This document shows positions 1 through 7,550 of a stretch of 25,493 nt of DNA, one piece after another (position 1 is the stretch's first letter; each line of letters starts with the position of its first letter). The notes below the pieces were generated by a model. The model saw nothing but the letters and a program-made list of their open reading frames with translations. It made no database searches and was not told the DNA's origin. The stretch lies in NCBI RefSeq assembly GCF_002399615.1, contig NZ_DHDZ01000046.1:34603-60095 (forward strand), read 5' to 3'. The translations under genes and the position numbers were made by a program. Origin of the DNA: Pedobacter sp. UBA4863 (GTDB lineage: Bacteria > Bacteroidota > Bacteroidia > Sphingobacteriales > Sphingobacteriaceae).

Positions 1-20
1 ATATTAATATTTTACAGGTT
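1..20. repeat. 20-bp terminal direct repeat, left copy
   Basis: The first 20 bases are identical to the last 20 bases of the window (25474-25493). The first ten bases, ATATTAATAT, are also a perfect palindrome. The right copy is cut by the window edge, so the true repeat may be longer. It could be the start of a multi-copy element, or an overlap left by the way the contig was assembled or cut. Confidence 0.85.
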
Positions 21-81
21 GGGCTTGGTGGTGACACCAAAATATAGCTATGGGCTGTAGGCGGGTGTCCCCATCTGCCTA
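21..81 (+). other. Structured segment with two hairpins (possible element end or leader RNA)
   Basis: Bases 25-30 (TTGGTG) pair perfectly with 35-40 (CACCAA) around GTGA, which would be a GNRA tetraloop in RNA. Bases 58-62 (TAGGC) pair with 77-81 (GCCTA), enclosing a GGG/CCC stem at 63-72. Bases 33-38 (GACACC) can also pair with 64-69 (GGTGTC), which excludes the first hairpin. The segment lies about 90 bp upstream of the YihY gene and is more GC-rich than its surroundings. It carries no open reading frame of note. Whether it is the end of an insertion element or a regulatory leader cannot be decided from one copy. Confidence 0.5.
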
Positions 82-154
82 GTATTTATTCTTATTGAAA
101 TTTAAAAAGCTTCTAAAAAGCGATAATAACAAACAGAGGTTAAGCTTATTTTGT

Positions 155-162
155 TATTTTTG
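155..162 (+). promoter_or_regulatory. Bacteroidota -7 box (TATTTTTG) for the YihY gene
   Basis: This is a full match to TAnnTTTG, the -7 element of the Bacteroidota primary sigma factor. It lies 10 bases before the ATG at 173, giving a leader of only a few nucleotides. I see no good TTTG -33 box at the usual spacing, so the call is moderate. Confidence 0.45.
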
Positions 163-172
163 AAATTCGCTA

Positions 173-1093
173 ATGGGAAATATTGCAGCCATCAAAAATA
201 CTAAACTCTTTCATTTTTGTTATCATCTGCAAAAAGCATTTGTGCTATATCAAAAAAACGATCCTTTACGCTTAGCGGGGGCCACAGCTTTCTTTGCCAA
301 TTTTGCCATTCCTCCCATTTTGCTCATACTTATTAGGCTTTTCGGGTTTTTTGTAGATAAAAAGATTTTAGCAACCCGTTTGTTCGAACGCATTTCAGAA
401 ATATTAATCCCAAGCAGTACCGAACAAATTAGACAAACACTTAGAAATATTCGCGGTATAGACCACAACTGGTGGGCAACCATATTAACTTTTGTGTTTT
501 TTATTTTCGTAGCCACCACGCTTTTTAATGTCATTAAAAATTCTGTAGAACAAATCTGGAATATTGGTCAAGACGCCAAGATGGGCTTTTTATTTACTTT
601 AAAAGTAAGAGCTAGGTCTATGGCAATTATTCTATTGGCTGGTATTTTATTCTTTGTTGGGCTAGTTACAGATAGCCTGCAGGCATTTGTAAGTGCCTAC
701 CTTAATAACAATGCGCCTAACTTTGGTAAATGGTTGCTTTGGGCCTTAAACCAAACTTTGTTTACATTAATTGTAATGATTTGGTTTACCATTTTATTTA
801 GGTTTTTAACCAACGCCCGTCCAAGTTGGGCAGTAGCTTTGCAAGGCGGCTTGCTTACCGCAATTCTGTTTAATTTAGGCAAGTATATTTTACGCATTAT
901 GTTGCCTTTAAGCAATATAGAAAACATATACGGTGCTTCGGGATCTATTGTTTTGGTAATGCTTTTTGTGTTCTATTCGTCGCTTATTTTTTATTTTGGA
1001 GCTTGTTTTATCAAGGTAATTAGCGAGAAAAAGCAGGAAGATTTACGTTTAATTAAAGGGGCACACGCCTACGAGTTAAAAGAAATTAACTAG
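173..1093 (+). CDS. YihY/virulence factor BrkB family inner-membrane protein
   Basis: The 306-residue protein is very hydrophobic, with about six membrane segments (roughly residues 40-62, 100-120, 150-170, 188-212, 222-245 and 255-285). The pattern fits the YihY/BrkB family: an N-terminal region with the sequence RLAGATAFFANFAIPPILL, a central WNIGQ motif, and a C-terminal stretch reading YGASGSIVLVMLFVFYSSL, which is the most conserved part of the family. Length is normal for the family. The family was once mislabelled RNase BN; its biochemical function is unsettled and a transport role is often proposed. It stands alone, convergent with the barrel gene downstream. A -7 box lies just upstream. 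Confidence 0.9.
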   Translation: MGNIAAIKNTKLFHFCYHLQKAFVLYQKNDPLRLAGATAFFANFAIPPILLILIRLFGFFVDKKILATRLFERISEILIPSSTEQIRQTLRNIRGIDHNWWATILTFVFFIFVATTLFNVIKNSVEQIWNIGQDAKMGFLFTLKVRARSMAIILLAGILFFVGLVTDSLQAFVSAYLNNNAPNFGKWLLWALNQTLFTLIVMIWFTILFRFLTNARPSWAVALQGGLLTAILFNLGKYILRIMLPLSNIENIYGASGSIVLVMLFVFYSSLIFYFGACFIKVISEKKQEDLRLIKGAHAYELKEIN

Positions 1094-1202
1094 AGCAATC
1101 ACTTTGTTTTCAAAAACGCAGGTAGTTAAAAGAAGCATTTTCGACTTTGCCAAGTTGTAATCCGTAGCCTACTTATTCCATTTTTAAACGGTCTGCACTG
1201 TC

Positions 1203-1790
1203 CTAGAATAATTTAATTCCTAAGCCTAGGGTGAATAAATTTAGCTTAGTCTCTGGATCACCGTCCGAATTTAGTTTAGATAGCCCCATTTCGTACCTTA
1301 AATCAACGCTTAACTTGCCTAGGTCTAAGCCAGTACCAAATTGCCAGCCTAAAGCCTGATCTTTTAAATCAAGACTAAATATTTTTGCTGCTGCCTCGTC
1401 AAAACTTTGCTCTTTATCTAGTATAAATGATACAACAGGGCCGGTATTAAGTCTTACACCAACACCAGCCGCCCCAATTTTAGTTCCCAGCAAAATAGGC
1501 AGATCCAAACTGCTAAACTTTATTTTGTTTTGCTGTCCTAAGTTGTTTTTAAGCTCTGTATTTTTTTCAGAGAAGTATAGTTCTGGTTGTAAATGTATGC
1601 CTGCCACGCCAAAACGTGTCCAAATTCCACCGTAAAAACCAGATTTACTGTCGCTGGCAAAAGTGTTGTCGATACTAAATTTCGACAAATTTAAGCCACC
1701 TTTGATCCCCATGTTAAATGAAGGAACTACTTGCCCAAATACAAAAAATGTACAGCAAATTAAAAACGTGGTTAGTATTAATCGTTTCAT
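1203..1790 (-). CDS. PorT-like outer-membrane beta-barrel protein
   Basis: The 195-residue protein begins with a signal peptide (about residues 1-20, ending FVFGQ). Alternating strands of a small barrel follow: GIKGGLNLSKF near the N-terminus, LQPELYFSEK, and the LDLPILLG strand typical of PorT/OMP_b-brl_2 proteins. The chain ends in an aromatic residue (LGLGIKLF), as outer-membrane proteins usually do. Such barrels are abundant in Bacteroidota and their individual roles are mostly unknown; nothing here points to a specific substrate. It is transcribed alone, convergent with the YihY gene. A 7/8 match to a -7 box (CAAAACCA on the top strand, 1809-1816) lies upstream. Confidence 0.85.
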   Translation of the reverse strand: MKRLILTTFLICCTFFVFGQVVPSFNMGIKGGLNLSKFSIDNTFASDSKSGFYGGIWTRFGVAGIHLQPELYFSEKNTELKNNLGQQNKIKFSSLDLPILLGTKIGAAGVGVRLNTGPVVSFILDKEQSFDEAAAKIFSLDLKDQALGWQFGTGLDLGKLSVDLRYEMGLSKLNSDGDPETKLNLFTLGLGIKLF

Positions 1791-1915
1791 AATTTTATAC
1801 TTTATTTACAAAACCATTGAGGCATTATTTTACAATTGGTGTTTTACTCCTTTTTAGAGTGTGGTTAGGCAAAGCATCTCCCCAACGCTGTTATGCAACG
1901 CCATAAGAAAGGTAA

Positions 1916-2191
1916 TTAAATTTTAGTTTCAATTTTTTCAAACCCCTGCATCTCAAAAACAGCTAATTTGTCTAGCAAGTTAAAATGTAGTGTGCCGAAA
2001 AAATTAAAAATTCCGTCATCATTTTTGCCCTCAATACAAACAGACTCTTTTAAAATAGGGTTTTTTGGATTTTTCGCTCCAGAAAAAAGCATTTCTTCGT
2101 CTTGAATAATTACATTTTTTGCTTCGATTGCGAAGTCGTTTAAAAGGGCCAAAAATGCCTTGCCATTTAACAATAGTTCTTTAATATTCAT
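1916..2191 (-). CDS. Small hypothetical protein (91 aa)
   Basis: The open frame extends to 2242, but I prefer the ATG at 2191 (protein starts MNIKELLLNG). The upstream stretch reads like translated spacer, rich in F, I, K and C. The 91-residue product has no signal peptide or membrane segment. It is mixed alpha/beta in character, with an acidic middle (IIQDEEMLF) and a C-terminal half (FNFFGTLHFNLLDKLAVFEMQGFEKI) that looks like beta strands. I do not recognise the family. It stands alone, divergent from mdh. Codon use and composition look like its neighbours, so it is probably a real gene, but it could be lineage-restricted. Confidence 0.55.
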   Translation of the reverse strand: MNIKELLLNGKAFLALLNDFAIEAKNVIIQDEEMLFSGAKNPKNPILKESVCIEGKNDDGIFNFFGTLHFNLLDKLAVFEMQGFEKIETKI

Positions 2192-2276
2192 TACCCAAAA
2201 TTTAATATGAATACTTATTTTAAAGCTAAACAAACAATGCATATAATTGGTTCTAAAAATTTATATTTTAACAATA

Positions 2277-2318
2277 GGGGTTAAACAGCTGTTTTACCAA
2301 AGAGAAGTGGGCAACCCC
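2277..2318. repeat. Nested inverted repeat in the orphan/mdh divergent spacer
   Basis: A perfect 12-bp palindrome, AAACAGCTGTTT, sits at 2283-2294. It lies inside a wider stem formed by GGGGTT (2277-2282) and AACCCC (2313-2318). The position between two divergent genes would suit an operator, but no regulator gene is adjacent. Confidence 0.4.
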
Positions 2319-2452
2319 AAAGCATCCGTTATCTTTCATTATTTATTTGCCTTACCTCAGGTTAAAGTAAATTATAGGTTAAAACGTTTTGTTTAATCAA
2401 TCAAAGTTTTAACTTAGTTGCATATTATTTTGAAATTTTAAAGACCTGATAT

Positions 2453-3391
2453 ATGAAGATTACAGTAGTAGGCGCTGGAGCAGTTGGTGCCACCTGTGCA
2501 GACAACATTGCACGCAAAGAATTAGCAGAAGAACTGGTATTATTAGATATTAAAGAAGGTTTTGCCGAAGGTAAGGCTATCGACATGATGCAAACAGCAA
2601 CATTGTTAGGCTTCGATACCAAAATTAAAGGCGTTACCAACGACTATAGTCAAACTGCAGGCTCGGCAGTTGCTGTAATTACATCGGGCTTGCCTCGTAA
2701 ACCGGGAATGACCCGCGAAGAACTGATTGGCATTAATGCCGGCATTGTAAAAGGAGTGGCAGAAAATATCCTTAAATACTCACCAGATGCTATTATTATT
2801 GTTATTAGCAATCCAATGGATACCATGACCTATTTGGCGCTTAAATCTTTAGGATTGCCAAAAAATAGAATTATTGGTATGGGTGGTACTTTAGACAGCT
2901 CTCGTTTTAAATACTACTTGAGCCAAGCGCTAAATTGCAACCCTAACGATTTACAAGGTTTTGTAATTGGCGGTCATGGCGATACTACGATGATTCCTTT
3001 AACAAGATATGCAACTTACCAAAGCTTGCCTGTTAGTAATTTATTAGATGAAGCTACCTTAGAAAAAGTAGCTGCCGATACCATGGTAGGTGGGGCAACC
3101 TTAACCGGTTTAATAGGTACATCGGCTTGGTATGCACCAGGTGCTGCTGGCGCTGCCTTGGTAGAAGCTATTGTACGCGACGAGAAAAAATTATTTACTT
3201 GCTGCGTTGCCTTGGAAGGCGAATATGGACAAAAAGATATTTGCTTGGGTGTACCTGTTATTATAGGTAAAAATGGCTGGGAGAAGATATTAGATTATAA
3301 ATTAAACGAAAAGGAACAAGCGGCTTTCAACAAAAGTGCCGATGCAGTACGTAACATGAACAACGTATTGGCAGAAATGAAGTTGGTTTAA
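2453..3391 (+). CDS. mdh: Malate dehydrogenase (NAD-dependent)
   Basis: The enzyme interconverts malate and oxaloacetate with NAD in the cytoplasm, as part of the TCA cycle. The 312-residue length is standard for the LDH-like malate dehydrogenases. Visible motifs are the Rossmann loop GAGAVG (7-12), Asp32 at the end of the second strand (NAD ribose), the substrate loop RKPGMTR (82-88) whose two arginines mark malate rather than lactate specificity, SNPMD (119-123), LDSSR (147-151) and the catalytic histidine in GGHGD (His175). The ATG at 2453 gives the expected N-terminus MKITVVGAG. It leads a forward run of four genes, but a 70-bp spacer separates it from the next one, so co-transcription is uncertain. 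Confidence 0.97.
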   Translation: MKITVVGAGAVGATCADNIARKELAEELVLLDIKEGFAEGKAIDMMQTATLLGFDTKIKGVTNDYSQTAGSAVAVITSGLPRKPGMTREELIGINAGIVKGVAENILKYSPDAIIIVISNPMDTMTYLALKSLGLPKNRIIGMGGTLDSSRFKYYLSQALNCNPNDLQGFVIGGHGDTTMIPLTRYATYQSLPVSNLLDEATLEKVAADTMVGGATLTGLIGTSAWYAPGAAGAALVEAIVRDEKKLFTCCVALEGEYGQKDICLGVPVIIGKNGWEKILDYKLNEKEQAAFNKSADAVRNMNNVLAEMKLV

Positions 3392-3395
3392 TATA

Positions 3396-3458
3396 GGTTA
3401 ACTGCTACTGGTTAATTGCTATACAATTAATCTACTACACAATTAAAAGATTAACCTA
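3396..3458. repeat. Seven-base-period spacer between mdh and the retropepsin-like gene
   Basis: Almost the whole spacer divides into nine successive 7-mers with visible resemblance: GGTTAAC, TGCTACT, GGTTAAT, TGCTATA, CAATTAA, TCTACTA and three more. The first four form an imperfect 14-bp doublet. A hairpin, TTAATTG/CAATTAA with a CTATA loop (3412-3430), lies inside. No T-run follows, so it is not a standard terminator. Confidence 0.45.
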
Positions 3459-3461
3459 ATA

Positions 3462-3890
3462 ATGAAGACAATTTCTGTTCCTTTAATTTTAGTGAATTTA
3501 CAAGACAACGGTTTCCACATTTTGGTGGAAATTGTTGTTTTTGGCGAAAAGCTTTTTGCGGTAGTAGATACCGGCGCATCTCGTTCGGTATTCCACAAAG
3601 CATTGCTAGAAAAGCACGTTGAAGACCTGCAAGAAAACGAAGAGCAACAAGCCGCTACTATTTTTAGTAGTGCAACCACTTTAGTAGGTATTATTCCATT
3701 ATTGCAAATTGGGAAACTAAAACTACCTAACTACGAAACCGTAGCTATTGATTTGCAAAGTGTTTCGGACACCTACCTGCAAATGGGACAGCCAGCTATT
3801 GCCGGTATTATTGGCGGAGATATTTTGGTAGCTTATAACTGCAAAATTGATTATCAAAAAAAGGTATTGAGGTTTTATATAAGTCAATAA
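3462..3890 (+). CDS. Retropepsin-like aspartic protease domain protein
   Basis: The 142-residue protein consists of a single retropepsin-like domain. The catalytic motif is VVDTGASRS (Asp36-Thr-Gly), followed by the flap and second half with NYETVAIDL and the closing AGIIGGDIL motif (about 115-123), which matches the hydrophobic-Gly pattern of the second half of clan AA proteases. One such domain has one catalytic Asp, so an active enzyme would have to dimerise, as retroviral proteases do. No signal peptide is apparent, so it is probably cytoplasmic. It is followed after 7 bases by a secreted amidase, which suggests co-transcription. The substrate is unknown, and activity is inferred only from the motif. 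Confidence 0.8.
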   Translation: MKTISVPLILVNLQDNGFHILVEIVVFGEKLFAVVDTGASRSVFHKALLEKHVEDLQENEEQQAATIFSSATTLVGIIPLLQIGKLKLPNYETVAIDLQSVSDTYLQMGQPAIAGIIGGDILVAYNCKIDYQKKVLRFYISQ

Positions 3891-3897
3891 CAACGTT

Positions 3898-4560
3898 ATG
3901 AAAAAAATAATTTTATCTATACTTCTTTATTGTACTGTAATGCTAGCATCGGCTCAGGAAATAAAAATTGTAGATAAACCCATTACTTTCGATTCTACAC
4001 GTGTTCGCTTATCTATCGAATATTTAAAGGAAAGACACGGCATTACTCAAACAACGCCAACTATACAACCTAAAATAATTGTACTGCATTGGACCGCGGC
4101 TACCACTTTTTCCTCTACTTTTAATGCATTTAACCCACCAAAATTACCTAATGGCGATAGAAAAGATATTGCCAAAGTAAGTAGTTTAAATACTTCGTCA
4201 CAATTTTTAATAGATCGGGATGGAGCCATTTACCGCTTAATGCCCGAAAACTACTTTGCTCGACATGTAATTGGCCTAAACTATTGTGCCATTGGGATAG
4301 AAAATGTTGGTAGTGCCAATTTCCCGTTAACAGCGGCACAATTAAAGGCAAATGAAATGCTAGTAAGGTATCTTTACAAGAAATATAACATTGAATATTT
4401 AATTGGCCATTACGAATATAGCAAGTTTAAAGGCACTGCTTTGTGGAAAGAAACCAATCCAAATTACATTACTATAAAAAATGATCCCGGTATTGATTTC
4501 ATGAGCAAAATGAGAGCTAATGTAAAAGACTTAGCTTTAAAAGGAGCACCAAGCAATTAA
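3898..4560 (+). CDS. Secreted N-acetylmuramoyl-L-alanine amidase (Amidase_2/PGRP fold)
   Basis: A signal peptide (residues 1-20, ending ASAQ) sends this 220-residue protein to the periplasm or cell surface. The Amidase_2 domain spans about residues 55-200. Likely zinc ligands are His64 in VLHWTA, His171 in IGHYEY and Asp196 in NDPG. Other family landmarks are SSQFLIDRDGAIYRL (101-113) and CAIGIENVG (130-138). Members cleave the bond between N-acetylmuramic acid and L-alanine in peptidoglycan, in turnover or recycling. The start lies 7 bases after the stop of the retropepsin-like gene, so the two are probably one transcript. The assignment to the fold is strong; the exact substrate is inferred. 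Confidence 0.9.
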   Translation: MKKIILSILLYCTVMLASAQEIKIVDKPITFDSTRVRLSIEYLKERHGITQTTPTIQPKIIVLHWTAATTFSSTFNAFNPPKLPNGDRKDIAKVSSLNTSSQFLIDRDGAIYRLMPENYFARHVIGLNYCAIGIENVGSANFPLTAAQLKANEMLVRYLYKKYNIEYLIGHYEYSKFKGTALWKETNPNYITIKNDPGIDFMSKMRANVKDLALKGAPSN

Positions 4561-4610
4561 TTTTCTTTTTAAAATTCTTTAACTTTATTTAAATCAAATA
4601 ATTTAAAGAC

Positions 4611-5147
4611 ATGAAATTCTTAAAAGTATTTTTAATGGTGGTGGTTATTTTAATTGCCATTATTTTAATTGGAAGTTTATTTCTTCCAAAAACTTATTCG
4701 GTAAGCAGATCTATTAATATTGCTGCAAAAGATACTATCGTTTATAAAAACATTGCCGATTTTAACAATTTTCAACAATGGAACCCTTGGTACAAAATGG
4801 AACCAAATGTTAAAACTACCATTAGCGGCACCCCAGAACAACCAGGCCATTTGTATGAGTGGGTTGGAAATGAAACCGGAACCGGGCAAATGAAAATTAC
4901 CGAATTAAAACCGGTAGAAGAGGTAAAAATTGAGCTGAAATTTATTAAACCTTTCGAAAGTTTAGCCAATACGCAATTTAATTTGACGAAAAATGGCGAC
5001 TCTACCAAAGCAACCTGGAGTATGAGTGGTGAAAACAACATCATCAGTAAATGGATGTGCCTTTTTGTAAGCATGGACTCGATGATTGGTAAAGACTTTG
5101 AAGATGGATTAAAATATTTAAAAGAAAAATCTGAACAAGCGAAGTAA
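4611..5147 (+). CDS. SRPBCC (START-like) family protein with N-terminal membrane anchor
   Basis: The 178-residue protein opens with one hydrophobic segment (about 5-28, FLMVVVILIAIILIGSLFL), likely a membrane anchor or uncleaved signal. A helix-grip domain of the polyketide_cyc2/SRPBCC type follows: YSVSRSINIAAKDTIVY, IADFNNFQQWNPWYKM (the conserved W-P-W region), the YEWVGNETGTGQMKI strands and a C-terminal helix with DFEDGLKYLKEK. These domains bind hydrophobic ligands; the ligand here is unknown. It is 50 bp downstream of the amidase and is followed at once by a strong terminator, so it probably ends the transcript unit begun at mdh or at 3462. Confidence 0.85.
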   Translation: MKFLKVFLMVVVILIAIILIGSLFLPKTYSVSRSINIAAKDTIVYKNIADFNNFQQWNPWYKMEPNVKTTISGTPEQPGHLYEWVGNETGTGQMKITELKPVEEVKIELKFIKPFESLANTQFNLTKNGDSTKATWSMSGENNIISKWMCLFVSMDSMIGKDFEDGLKYLKEKSEQAK

Positions 5148-5170
5148 ATCAGTAAGCCTGCTTTAATACT

Positions 5171-5213
5171 AACAAGCCTGATGTCGTACATGCGAAATCA
5201 GGCTTGTTTTTTT
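5171..5213 (+). terminator. Rho-independent terminator after the SRPBCC gene
   Basis: A perfect 12-bp stem (5171-5182, AACAAGCCTGAT, with 5197-5208, ATCAGGCTTGTT) encloses a 14-base loop and runs into a T-tract on the plus strand. It closes the forward run 2453-5147. On the minus strand the T-run is poor, so it probably does not serve kup. Confidence 0.9.
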
Positions 5214-5286
5214 GTTATAGGAAAGTTTTTGATGCCTTAATTTATTTGCTGCAAATAAAGCTGGCAAGAAAAAAAGCAATGCGCTA

Positions 5287-7266
5287 CTAAACAGGCAATC
5301 GATTCAGTTCTATATCGTCTGGACTAACAAAAATTAAAGGTACTTTTTCTACATCTACATAGCTCGAATCTAGGCCAAAACTGGCAACTTCAGACAAGCT
5401 GAGCTTTTTAAGTACCATGTAGTAATCCATAATGCTCTCTTCGTAAAAACTCAAGTTAGTAAACTTGCTCAATGTTTTTTCTAAAAGAACAAATCTAAAA
5501 TCGCCTGTAATTTTATGTTTATTTAGTGAGGTGTATTGGCTGGTAATATCTACTTCGCCATTCTTCACCAATTCTTCTACTACTTTTCTATAGAGCAAGT
5601 TTACACGCTGTTCAATCCTAAAACCAAGCTTAAAATCAATCCTTATTAACTTGCCAGGAATCAAAAATTCTACTTTGTAGTCCATGGTGTAAGGCTCGTC
5701 CATTACATCAACGTGAACTAGCCAATACACATCGGCACGTTTAGGCTCTTTTTGTATAATAGAGTAAACAATTTTTGATTCGATTTCTGTTTTAAAATTA
5801 GCACTTGTTAAATAAACTAACTGCGAGGAGAATTTAGGCACCGATACATCGTTGCTTAATTCTTTGATGATGTCGTAATAATCTTCAATTTCTACGTATT
5901 TAACAAACCTGTTTTTAATTTTACGGGCACTGTACCAAGTCCACATAACGCTTAACAGTATTGTACTGATCAATAAGGCAAACCAACCACCATACATAAA
6001 TTTATGCATGTTGCCCATTAAAAAGGCCAGTTCAATAATGCCGTAAACACTTGCAAAAAGAATAACCAGGTATTTTGGGAATTTTTTGCGCAACATAAAA
6101 ATAACAACCAAAATGGTGGTCATTAAAAATGTGAGGTTAATGGCCAAGCCATAGGCACCTTCCATCTTGTCTGATTCTCTAAATATGAGTACAATAAGCA
6201 CACAACCTGCAAAGAGAATCCAGTTAATAGATGGTACGTAGAGCTGCCCCTTTTGAATACTTGGGTAATTAATTCTAACTTTTGGCCATAAGTTTAACCT
6301 TACTGCTTCCGAAATGAGGGTAAAAGAACCAGAAATCATTGCTTGCGAAGCGATTACCGCCGCCATGGTGGCTAAGCCTACCAAGTATAAAACCATGCTG
6401 CCCGGCACTAATTCGAAAAATGGATTAGTTGTTTTAGGGTCGTAATTGGCATGGTTTAATATCCAAGCTCCTTGGCCTAAGTAATTTAATATTAGCATAG
6501 ATTTCACGAAGACCCAAGTAATACGGATGTTTTTCTTACCGCAGTGTCCTAAATCAGAATACAATGCTTCAGCTCCTGTGGTACATAGAAAAACACCTCC
6601 CAAAATAAGAATTGCCTGCGTATTGCTCAGTAATAGATCAATCGCATAATAAGGATTGATTGCTTTAAGAATAAATGGGCTATCGATAATTTGAACAAAG
6701 CCAACAATGCCTAACACCAAGAACCATAAAAACATAATTGGCCCAAACAACTTACCCACTAAATTAGTGCCGAATTGCTGTATAATAAACAATATGGCTA
6801 TAATGGTAAGTACAATTGGGAACACTTCTAGTGTAGGGAATTTGAGCTTTAAACCTTCTATTGCCGAGGTTACGGTAATACTTGGTGTAATCATCCCGTC
6901 GGCAAGTAGTGCCGCACCGCCAATAATTGCCGGAATAACTAACCATTTTGCCTTTTTTCGAACCAAAGAGTAAAGCGAAAAAATTCCTCCTTCACCTTTA
7001 TTATCGGCTCTTAAGGTTATAGTTACATATTTAATGGTAGTTTGTAAGGTTAACGTCCAAATGATACACGAAAGTGCTCCCAGAACCAGTTTTTCATCCA
7101 ATGTTGGCGCAACCAAAACTCCATTGACCGTTGTTTCGGCCAACGCTATTTTAAAAATGGCTTTTAAAGTATAGAGAGGCGATGTTCCTATATCACCAAA
7201 TACTATTCCCAGTGTTACTAACAACCCACCAGCGGTAAGGGCATTCACATTTTTATGACTCGACAC
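5287..7266 (-). CDS. kup: Kup-family potassium uptake protein
   Basis: This is a K+/H+ symporter of the KUP/HAK/KT family in the cytoplasmic membrane, 659 residues long, as expected. The N-terminal signature GDIGTSPLYTL is at residues 24-34, followed by KGEGGIFSLY near 90. About twelve membrane segments fill residues 12-455. The remaining 200 residues form the soluble C-terminal domain (YYDIIKELSNDVSVPKFSSQLVYLT and onward). The start is GTG at 7266; no in-frame ATG gives the conserved N-terminus. A -7 box lies 17 bases upstream. A small stem TTTATTTG/CAAATAAA (5241-5259) lies after the stop but has no T-run, so termination on this strand is unclear. It is a single-gene unit, divergent from the T9SS-cargo gene. 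Confidence 0.95.
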   Translation of the reverse strand: MSSHKNVNALTAGGLLVTLGIVFGDIGTSPLYTLKAIFKIALAETTVNGVLVAPTLDEKLVLGALSCIIWTLTLQTTIKYVTITLRADNKGEGGIFSLYSLVRKKAKWLVIPAIIGGAALLADGMITPSITVTSAIEGLKLKFPTLEVFPIVLTIIAILFIIQQFGTNLVGKLFGPIMFLWFLVLGIVGFVQIIDSPFILKAINPYYAIDLLLSNTQAILILGGVFLCTTGAEALYSDLGHCGKKNIRITWVFVKSMLILNYLGQGAWILNHANYDPKTTNPFFELVPGSMVLYLVGLATMAAVIASQAMISGSFTLISEAVRLNLWPKVRINYPSIQKGQLYVPSINWILFAGCVLIVLIFRESDKMEGAYGLAINLTFLMTTILVVIFMLRKKFPKYLVILFASVYGIIELAFLMGNMHKFMYGGWFALLISTILLSVMWTWYSARKIKNRFVKYVEIEDYYDIIKELSNDVSVPKFSSQLVYLTSANFKTEIESKIVYSIIQKEPKRADVYWLVHVDVMDEPYTMDYKVEFLIPGKLIRIDFKLGFRIEQRVNLLYRKVVEELVKNGEVDITSQYTSLNKHKITGDFRFVLLEKTLSKFTNLSFYEESIMDYYMVLKKLSLSEVASFGLDSSYVDVEKVPLIFVSPDDIELNRLPV

Positions 7267-7283
7267 GTAATAAAATTTTGAGA

Positions 7284-7291
7284 CAAAACTA
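7284..7291 (-). promoter_or_regulatory. -7 box (TAGTTTTG) for kup
   Basis: The top strand reads CAAAACTA, the complement of a full TAnnTTTG match. It sits 17 bases upstream of the GTG start. No well-spaced -33 TTTG is visible. The predicted leader is about ten nucleotides. Confidence 0.5.
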
Positions 7292-7410
7292 CATAAATAA
7301 TCAAAATAAATACTTATTTCGTTATAAAAGCCATTTCATGGAAAATATTTAGAAGTTGTTTAATAAACTGTTTAAATTTCTTATTCCTAAAACACAGGTG
7401 TTATGTTTAG

Positions 7411-7434
7411 CCTGTCGAAACATTCTTCAACAGG
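7411..7434. repeat. CCTGTCGAA-type inverted repeat
   Basis: CCTGTCGAA (7411-7419) faces TTCAACAGG (7426-7434) across a six-base loop, with 8 of 9 positions pairing. The half-site resembles the GCCTGTCGAA palindromes scattered between genes in many bacterial genomes (REP-like); that family link is from memory. It lies in the repeat-rich kup/T9SS-cargo spacer. Confidence 0.5.
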
Positions 7435-7550
7435 TGGTCTTCGATTATTTGTATCATTTTTCACCAGTTATAAGTCGCGACGCGGTTTAGGTGCCTTTTA
7501 AACGTGAAATTTTAGTATTTCAACGGTGCTTTTTCATTTACAATATTACA

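Noticed and set aside
250..534. Minus-strand open frame of 94 codons inside the YihY gene
   Set aside because: It is antisense to a well-recognised family protein and has no signal, domain or start context of its own.
2192..2242. Upstream extension of the orphan protein to an ATG at 2242
   Set aside because: The extra 17 residues have spacer-like composition, and the ATG at 2191 gives a more natural N-terminus; this choice is not certain.
4772..5191. Minus-strand open frame of 139 codons over the SRPBCC gene and its terminator
   Set aside because: It is antisense to a recognised domain, begins inside the terminator hairpin, and its protein looks like a reverse translation shadow rich in S, L and F.
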